A stretch of DNA of 9,957 bases from SHWB01 sp050246875. Its GTDB lineage: Bacteria > Pseudomonadota > Alphaproteobacteria > UBA6615. How positions within the stretch are numbered: the first letter of the stretch is position 1; every line of letters starts with the position of its first letter. The notes under the pieces were generated by a model that was not told the DNA's origin, ran no database searches, and saw only the letters and a list, made by a program, of their open reading frames with translations. Made by a program: the position numbers and the translations under genes. Below, one piece after another: positions 1-9,000 of this stretch. The DNA lies in assembly GCA_050246875.1 (NCBI GenBank), contig JBFWVF010000021.1, forward strand, positions 1-9,957. The letters run 5' to 3'.

Positions 1-3000
1 CGCAGCGCCTGACGGCCAGCCACACCGGCGTGGCCACGCAGACGCTGAAAGACCAAGACGGCAAGGAAACCGGCCGGCTGATCGTCACCCAGGCGGGCGA
101 CGGCAAGCTCAGCGCGCTGATCGAGGGGAGGAACACGCGCGAATTTGATGGCATGGCCGAGCACATCAACGGCCTGACGCAACAGCCCAACAACGTGCAG
201 ACGGTGGAGCAGGGCGACAAAGACCTGTACAACACGACACACAGGACAGTGGCCAGCACGACCGTGCAGACAAAGACCACGGTAGCCGCAGGCGACGCGC
301 GCCTGGCCGATGGTGAAGCGGGTGAAGTGATCAGCGGACAGGACGCAACGCAGCAGACCAGGGCGGGGCCGGGTGGCAGCGCGGTGGTGAGCGACGTGGC
401 GGCCCAAGAGCCGGACGTTGCCGAGCAGACCCGGCCCGCGCAAGACCGCGCCACCGTGACGGTGGGCGAAGGCCCGCAAGGCGAGGAGGCCACCGTGGCG
501 CAGCCAGTGCAGGCGCTGCAGCAAACAAACAGCATCGCGCAGGGGCAAGACGCCACGCAGCAAACCGAAGGCGAAGCCGTGGTGCAAAGTGCCACGGCAG
601 CTGCGCAGCCGCAGGGGCAGGACGCCGAAGCGATGGACGCCGCAACCGGCGACATCACCAGCGACGAGACGGTCACAAGCACGGCTGCGCCAGCTCCCGA
701 CACCATCACCGTCAAGGCAGGCGACTCGCGCGTGACCGGCGTGACATCAGCCGCCGCGCCACGCCCGCCAGCCCTGGCCCCGGTCGCCTTCGTCCCCGTA
801 CAACCCGCCACACCAGAGCAGGAACGCCGCCAGACGGTGGCCGCCATGGTTAGCAGCGCGCAGGCGGCCAACCCGCTGGGTGGCGACGTAGGGCTGGCCG
901 GCCTGGCAGCCGTGGGCGTGGCGGCCGCAGGCGCGCACCTGGGCGCGCAGGCCCAGCCATTGGTGGCGCAACAGGTGGCGCAGGCCGTGCAGGCCGAACT
1001 GCAAGCGCAAGCGTTGGCCGAATCCACCACGGGCCAGGCACCCATGCCAGCCACCCCGGCGATGAACCCGGGCACCCCCGCGGTGGCCATCGCCGACGCC
1101 ACAGGCGGCCCCGCCGCACCGCTGCAGCTGACCCAGGTCAACCTGGGCAGCTACCAGGTGGCCAGCGTCTCCACGCAGCCGGCCACAACAAGCCCAGCGG
1201 CAGCGGCAGAGCCCGTGCAGCCAGGCATCCGCGCCGAAGTGACGGTGCAATGGCAGGGCGGCAGCGCAGCGCCCGCACCCGCACCCGCACCCGCCCCCGC
1301 CCCATTGCCGCAAACCACAGCCACCGTGGCCGCCCCCATCGCCCCGCCGGCCGTGCAGCAAAGCGCTGCATTTGCGGACCAGCCGCTGGGCGGCGCACCG
1401 GCCCCGGCCCCGGCCCCCGCGCCGGCCGTGGTGGCCCCGCCCGTGCCTGACATCTCAGCGGGTAGTGGTGACGGCGGCGCAGGCGGCGGCACACCCGTCA
1501 CGCCCCCGCCCCCCGTGCCGGCCACACCGCTGCCCATCGCGCCCGCAGGTCAGCAGCCCTTTGAATGGACGGACGCGCCCGAACTCAGCCTCACCGTCTG
1601 GGGCGGGGCGGAAGACACCGGGCTGCTGTTCACCGCCGACATGCTGGCCCCGGCGCGCCCGGGCGAGGGCGTCACCACCATCACCGCCGTGGGCAGCGTC
1701 ACGGGCGGCGAAGTGGCGCTGGTGGACGGACAGATCGTGTTCCGCCCGGACCCGCACCACCACGGAGAAGCCAGCTTCAGCTACACCGTGCGCAACAGCT
1801 GGGGGCTGAGCAGCACCGGCACGGCGCGCCTGCAGATCGAGGCGGTGAACGACGCGCCGGTAGCCCAGGCCGACAGCCTGGCAACGGATGAAGACCGCGT
1901 GCTGTGGCTGGACGCGGCCGGGCTGCTGGCCAATGACCGTGATGTGGACGATGACGTGGCCACGCTGCACATCGCGGCAGTGGGCGCGGGCCAGGGCGGC
2001 ACGGCCACGCTGCACGAGCAGCCCGACGGCAGCCAGCGCGTGAGCTTCACGCCCGATGCCCATTTCCACGGCACCGCCCGGTTTGACTACACGGTGACCG
2101 ACCCGCAGGGCGGCACCAGCACGGCCACGGCGCAGGTGCAGGTAGCTGCGCTGAACGACGTGCCGGTGGCCCAGGGCGAGGTGGCCGACGCGACCGAAGA
2201 CACGGCCATCATCTTCACCCAGGCCCAGCTGCTGGCCAACGACAGCGATGCGGATGTGGCAACAGACGCCCAGGTGCTCAGCATCACGGCCGTGGCCGGC
2301 GCCAGCCATGGCAGCGTCACGCTGCTGCCCAATGGCGACGTGCGCTTCGTGCCCGACGCCAACTACCACGGCCCGGCCAGCTTCAGCTACACCGTGGCCG
2401 ACGGCGCAGGCGGCACGGCAGACGCCAGCGTCAGCCTGACGGTGCTGGCCGTGAACGACACACCCGTTGCCACGGGCGAAAGCGCCACGGCAACAGAAGA
2501 CACCACGCTGGTCATTGCGGCTGCCGCGCTGCTGGTCAACGACAGCGACGCGGACACCGCCACAGACGGTCAGGTGCTGAGCGTGAGCGCGGTGGACGGT
2601 GCCACCCACGGCAGCGTGAGCCTGGTGACGCAGCCCGACGGCAGCCAGCAGGTTCACTACACCCCCAATGCCCACTACCACGGCCCGGCGCAGTTGCGCT
2701 ACACGGTGGCTGATGGTGCCGGCGGCACCGCCACGGCGATTGCCACACTCAACGTACAGGCGGTCAACGATGTACCGGTGGCCCAGGGCGAAACAGCCAG
2801 CCTGAACGAAGACAACGCCATCACCTTTACCCAGGCGCAATTGCTGGCCAACGATGCTGATGCAGACGGCGCCACAGACGGCCAGGTGCTGACGGTCACG
2901 GCCGTGGCCGGCGCGCAGCACGGCACGGTCAGCCTGCAGCCCAACGGCGACGTGCGCTTTGTGCCCGACGCCAACCACCACGGCCCGGCCAGCTTCAGCT

Positions 3001-6000
3001 ACACGGTGAGCGACGGCGCAGGCGGCACGGCCGAAGCCAGCGTCAGCCTGAGCGTGCTGGCCGTGAACGACGCCCCGGTGGCGGTGGGCGACCTGCTGAC
3101 CCTGGCCGAAGACAGCGCGGCCACGCTCAGCGCCGCGCAGCTGCTGGGCAACGACACGGATGCCGACGCCGCCACCGACGGCGACGTGCTGACCCTCACG
3201 CGCGTGTATGACGCGCAGCACTGCACGGTGGTGCTGAACGCCGACGGCACGGTCAGCTTCACGCCGCAGGCCAACTACCACGGCAACGCCCGCTTCAGCT
3301 ACGAGGTCACCGACATGCAGGGCGCCACCAGCACGGCGGTAGCCGTGGTGGGTGTCAACGCGGTGAACGACGCACCCGTGGCCCAGGCCGACAGCGCCAC
3401 GATCCAGGAAGACCAGCGCATCGTGCTGGAGCAGGCGGCGCTGCTGGCCAACGACAGCGACGACGACATCGCCACCGATGGCGACAGCATCCGCGTGGCC
3501 AGCGTGGGCAACGCCACCGGCGGCACAGTGCGGCTGCTGGCGGGCGGGCAGATCGAATTCACGCCTGATGCGCACTTCCATGGCCAGGCGGGCTTCGACT
3601 ATGTGGCGGCCGACAGCTTTGGCGCGACCAGCACGGCGCGCATGACGCTGAACGTCACGCCCGTGAACGACCTGCCGGTGGTGCAGGGCGAAACAGCCAG
3701 CCTGAACGAAGACAACGCCATCACCATCACCCAGGCGCAGCTGCTGGCCAACGACAGCGATGCGGATGGCGCAACGGACGGCCAGGTGCTGACGGTCACG
3801 GCTGTATCAGGCGCCAGCCATGGCAGCGTGAGCCTGCTGCCCAATGGCGACGTGCGCTTTGTGCCAGACGCCCACTACCACGGCCCGGCCAGCTTCAGTT
3901 ACACGGTCAGCGATGGGGCGGGTGGCACGGCAGACGCCAGCGTGAGCCTGACGGTGCTGTCGGTCAACGACACACCGGTGGCAACGGGCGAGAGCGCATC
4001 AACGGCAGAAGACACCACGCTGGTCATTGCCGCCGCCACGCTGCTGGCCAACGACAGCGACGCCGACACGGCCACGGACGGGCAGATACTGAGCATCAGC
4101 GCGGTGAGCACGGTAGACGGCGCCACCCACGGCAGCGTGAGCCTGGTGACGCAGCCCGACGGCAGCCAGCAGGTGCACTACACGCCCGAGGCGAACTACC
4201 ACGGCCCCGCCCAGTTCCGCTACACCGTCAGCGACGGCGCAGGCGGCACCGCTACAGCCGTGGCCACGCTGAACGTGCAGGCCGTGAACGACCTGCCGGT
4301 AGTGCAGGGCGAAGCGGCCACCACGCAGGAAGACACCGCCATCCACTGGAGCAGCGCTGCGCTGCTGGCCAACGACACCGACGCAGACACCGCGACTGAT
4401 GGCCAGGCGTTGGCCATCCAGGGCGTGCACAACGCGCACAACGGCGTGGTGAGCCTGGCGGCCGACGGCACGGTGACCTTCACGCCGGCAGCTCACTACC
4501 ACGGCGCGGCCAGCTTCCAGTACGTGGTGACGGATGGCGCGGGCGGCACGGCCACCGGCTCGGTGACGCTGAACGTCACGCCCGTCAATGACCTGCCGGT
4601 GGCCCAGGGCGAGGCGGCCAGCCTGGATGAAGACAACGCCATCATCTTCACCCAGGCCCAGCTGCTGGCCAACGACAGCGATGCGGATGTGGCAACAGAC
4701 AGCCAGGTGCTCGGCATCACGGCTGTGGCGGGTGCGCAGCACGGCACGGTGAGCCTGCTGGCCAATGGTGACATCCGCTTCGTGCCCGACGCCGACTACC
4801 ACGGCCCGGCCGGCTTCAGCTACACGGTGAGCGACGGCGCAGGCGGCACGGCAGACGCCAGCGTCAGCCTGACGGTGCTGGCCGTGAACGATGCGCCGGT
4901 GGCGCTGGGCGAATCGGCCAACAGCCTGGAAGACCGCCTGGTGCAGATCAATGCGGCCAGCCTGCTGGCCAACGACACCGACGTGGACGACGCCCAGGCC
5001 AGCCTGCGCATCACCGCCGTGGGCGCCGCGCAGGGCGGCACCGTCACCCTGCTGGACCTGCCGGACGGCGCGCAGCGCATTGACTTTGCGCCCACGGCCA
5101 ACTGGCACGGCGCGGCCAGCTTCAGCTACACGGTGACGGACCCGCAGGGCGCCAGCAGCGAGGCCACGGCCGTCATCCAGATCGCCCCCGAAAACGACGC
5201 GCCCGTGGCGGTCGGCGAAACATCCACGACGCAGGAAGACACGGGCCTGCTGTTCAGCGCGGCCAGCCTGCTGGCCAATGATGCCGACGTGGACGGCGAC
5301 GCCCTGCACATCGCCGGCGTGGGTGGCGCGCAAGGCGGCACCGCCTGGCTGCAGGCCGACGGCAGCGTACGCTTCCAGCCCGACGCCAACCACCACGGCC
5401 CCGCCAGCTTCACCTACACCGTGCAGGACGCCGCGGGCGCGCAGGCCACGGCAACCGTCAGCCTGACGGTGCTGGCGGTCAACGACCTGCCGCAGCTGAC
5501 CGGCGAAGTGGTGGCCAGCGACGAAGACGTGGTGCTGCTGATCGCCCCCGCGCTGCTGTTGGCCAACGACAGCGACGTGGAGGGCAGTGCGTTGACGCTC
5601 ACATCGGTAAGCACGGCAACGCACGGCAGCGTGGCGCTGGTCAACGGCCCCGACGGCCAGCCGCAGATCGAATTCGTGCCCGAGCCGCACTACAGCGGCG
5701 TGGCCAGCTTTGAATACGAAGTGACGGACGCCGACGGCGGCGCGAGCCGCGCCACGGTGGTGCTGAACCTGGCAGAGGTGAACGACGCGCCGGCGGCCCA
5801 GGCCGACGCTCTCACCGGCACCGAAGACACGGCCCTGGTCATCGCGCTGACGCAGCTCACGGGCAACGACACCGACGTGGACGGCGACACGCTCAGCGTC
5901 ACGGCCGTGGGCGCGGCCACGGGCGGCACGGTGGCGCTGCAGGCGGGCGCGGTGCACTTCACCCCCCAGCCCGACTACGTGGGCCCGGCCAGCTTCGTCT

Positions 6001-9000
6001 ACACCGTGCAGGACGGCCGCGGCGGCCAGGCCCAGGCGCTGGCCACGCTGCAGATCGCGCCCGTGAACGACGCGCCGGTCGTGGGCGGCGAAACCATCGC
6101 GGGCGTGGAAGACACCGCGCTGCTGATCGCGCCGCAGGCGCTGCTGGCCAACGACGATGACATCGACAGCGCCAACCTGGCCATCACGGCGGTCGGCAAC
6201 GCCCAGGGCGGCACGGTCACGCTGCTGGCGGACGGCAGCATCCGCTTTGAGCCCCTGGCCGACCACACTGGCGCCGCCGGGTTTGACTACACCGTCAGCG
6301 ACGGCGACGGCGGCCACACTGTGGCTTCGGTCGTGGTGCAACTGGCCGCGGTGAACGACGCGCCGCGCCTGGTGGGCGAAACCATCGCCGCCACGGAGGA
6401 CACCCCGCTGACCCTCGCCGCCGCGGCGCTGCTGGCCAACGATGCGGACGTGGACGGCAGCCATGACGAGCTGCGCATCACGGCCGTGGGCAACGCGGCG
6501 CACGGCAGCGTCAGCCTCACGGGCGACGGGCGCATTCTCTTCACGCCCGATGCCGACTACGCCGGCACGGCCGGCTTTGACTACACGGTGGCCGACGCCC
6601 AGGGCGCGGCCAGCACGGTGCGCGCCACGCTGCAGCTGGCACCCGTGAATGACGCACCGCGCCTGGTGGGCGAAACCGTGAACGCGGACGAAGACACGGT
6701 GATCCGCCTGGCGGCCGCGCAGCTGCTGGCCAACGACGCGGACGTGGACGGCGATGCGCTGACCATCACCGCCGTGGGCGACGCCACCCACGGCGCCGTG
6801 GCGCTGCAGGCCGACGGCAGCATCGTCTTCACGCCCACGCTGAACCACCACGGCGCGGCGGCCTTCACCTACACCGTGAGCGACGGCACGGGCGGGCAGA
6901 CCCAGGCCACGGTGAACCTGAACCTGGCGGCGGTGAACGACGCACCCAGCCTGCAGGCGGACCACCTCGGCACCACCGAGAACCAGCCGGTCACGCTGGC
7001 TGCCGCCACGCTGCTGGCCAACGACAGCGACGTGGACGGCCCCCACGGCGCGCTGCAGGTCACGGCGGTTGGCAACGCCCAGCACGGCAGCGTGAGCCTT
7101 GCAAACGGCCAGGTCACCTTCACCCCTGATGCGGACTACTTCGGCCCCGCAGCCTTTGACTACACCGTGACGGACGCCGAAGGCGGCCAGGCCACCGCCA
7201 CCGCGCAAGTGAACGTGCAATGGGTCAACCGCGCGCCGGTGGCCGCGGCCGACACACTGGCCACCCAGAACGAAGACACCAACGTGCTGATCCTGGCCGG
7301 CGCGCTGCTGGCCAACGACAGCGACGGCGACAGCGCACGGGGTGCCACGGACAGCCTGCGCATCACCGGCGTGCAGGCCCAGGCCGGCCAGACGCATGGC
7401 AGCGTGAGCCTGACGGCCGAGGGCAACGTCCTGTACGTGCCCGACGCCGACTATGTGGGGCCGGTGAACTTCAGCTACACCGTGGCCGACGCCGCGGGCC
7501 TGCAGAGCACGGCCACGGCCGGCTTCGCGCTGGCCAACGTCAACGACGCCCCCACGGTGGTGGGTGAAATCATCACCGCCAAGAACCAGGCCCAGGTGTG
7601 GATCGACCCGGCCACGCTGCTGGCCAACGACACAGACCGCGACGACATCCATGCGCCGCAGGACCTGCGCATCGTGGGGGTGGACGGCGCGACCCACGGC
7701 AGCGTGGCACTGCAGGGCGACGGGCGCATCCTGTTCACGCCCACTGCCCCAGGCGCGGGCAGCTTCAGCTACACCGTGCAGGACGCGGCCGGCGCCACGG
7801 CGCAGGCCACAGCCCAAGTCAACACCGGCAACGCCGCGCCCGTGGCCGTGGGTGAATCCACCACGCTGCAAGAGGACCAGGCGCGCACCTTCAGCCCCGC
7901 CGAACTGCTGGCCAACGACACAGACGCGGACAACGCCCATGCCGACCTGCGCATCAGCGCGGTGGGCGGCGCCAGCGGCGGCACGGTGGCGCTGGACGGC
8001 CAGGGCCAGGTGGTGTTCACGCCCACGCTGAACCACACCGGCGAGGCGGGCTTCAGCTACACGGTGGCCGATGGCGACGGCGGCACGGCGCAGGCCAGCG
8101 TGAACCTGAACTACACGCCCGTGAATGATGCGCCGGTGGCCGAGGGCGAGACGCTGACGTTCAACGAGGACGAGATTGCCGCCATCAGCACGGCCAGCCT
8201 GCTGCAAAACGACAGCGACGTGGACGGGCCGGGCGCATTGAGCGTCAGCGCCATCGGCGACGTGAGCGGCGGCAGCGCCCAGCTGCAGGGCGCCCAGGTG
8301 GTGTTCACGCCCTGGGCCAACTTCAATGGCTGGGGCGGCTTCAACTACACGGTGAACGACGGCGCGGGCGGCCAGAGCCAGGCCCGGGCGGACCTGTACT
8401 TCACCCCCGTGAACGACGCGCCCGTGGTCAACAACGAGGTCTACGCGGGCTACCAGGACACCACCTACACGTTCAGCCACGCGTCCCTGCTGGCCAACGA
8501 CACGGACGTGGAAACGCCGGGCAGCCTGAGCATCAGCCAGGTGCACGGCGCGCAAAACGGCTCAGCGTACATCTCGGGCGCCAACGTGGTGTTCACGCCC
8601 ACCGCGGGTTACCACGGCCAGGGCAGCTTCCAGTACACCGTGGCCGACCCGCACGGCGGCGCTACCAACGCCACCATGACCGTCAACCTGACGCGCGTGA
8701 ACCGCGCGCCCGTCACCACCAACGACAGCTTCACGACCAGCGAGGACACACCGCTGGTCATCTCCGCCGGCCAGGTGCTGGCCAATGACAGCGACGACGG
8801 CGGCGGCGCCAACCTGAATGCGTACATATCGGGATTCCCTGCGGCGGGCACGGGCACGCTGACCGACTTTGACGTGAACCGCTCGGTGCTGTTCACCCCG
8901 GCGGCCAACTTTCATGGCCAGACCAGCTTTACCTACGTGGCCCGCGACGCCGAAGGGCTGCAGACCCAGGCCACGGTGTACATCAACATCGCCCCGGTCA

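Larger units (their letters stand above)
1029..1559 (+). other. Pro/Ala/Gly-rich extended linker
   Basis: Visible residues 343-519 are dominated by Pro, Ala, Thr, Gly, Val and Gln and look disordered or extended. They include two Ala-Pro runs (1269-1304, 1395-1427), a Gly-rich patch (ISAGSGDGGAGGG, 1452-1490) and a Pro cluster (TPPPPVPATPLP, 1500-1535). A short mixed island with LGSYQVASV and AEVTVQWQ at about 1143-1259 might be a small beta element. It joins the N-terminal region to the repeat array and probably acts as a spacer. Confidence 0.7.
2154..2765 (+). repeat. Two-unit block copy 1 (R2-R3)
   Basis: The ordered pair R2-R3 reappears as R7-R8. R2 parallels R7, especially in its second half, and R3 parallels R8 along its length. 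Start-to-start distance is 1512 bases, or five units. The pattern suggests segmental duplication followed by local exchange. Confidence 0.75.
3666..4286 (+). repeat. Two-unit block copy 2 (R7-R8)
   Basis: Second copy of the R2-R3 block, with a 9-base in-frame insertion at 4107-4115. Most protein residues match copy 1, while many third codon positions differ, so the duplication is not brand new. Confidence 0.75.

Noticed and set aside
151..153. In-frame ATG (Met-Ala-Glu) as a possible start codon
   Set aside because: The frame is open to the left edge, no convincing ribosome-binding site is seen at proper spacing, and the upstream codons read like the same protein.
1372..1809. A 145-codon plus-strand open frame in another register
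   Set aside because: Arg/Pro-rich low-complexity translation typical of out-of-frame GC-rich DNA, and it overlaps the linker and R0 of the real frame.
1455..3581. A 708-codon open frame on the minus strand
   Set aside because: Same register as above, ending at the sense Ser codon tca at 1455-1457. Its periodic peptides mirror the plus-strand repeats.
3999..8555. A 1518-codon open frame on the minus strand
   Set aside because: Its codons are exact reverse complements of the sense codons. It is open because the sense gene almost never uses tta, cta or tca. It ends at a sense Ser codon tca (3999-4001), and its recurring VVGQQ is just the antisense of LLAND.
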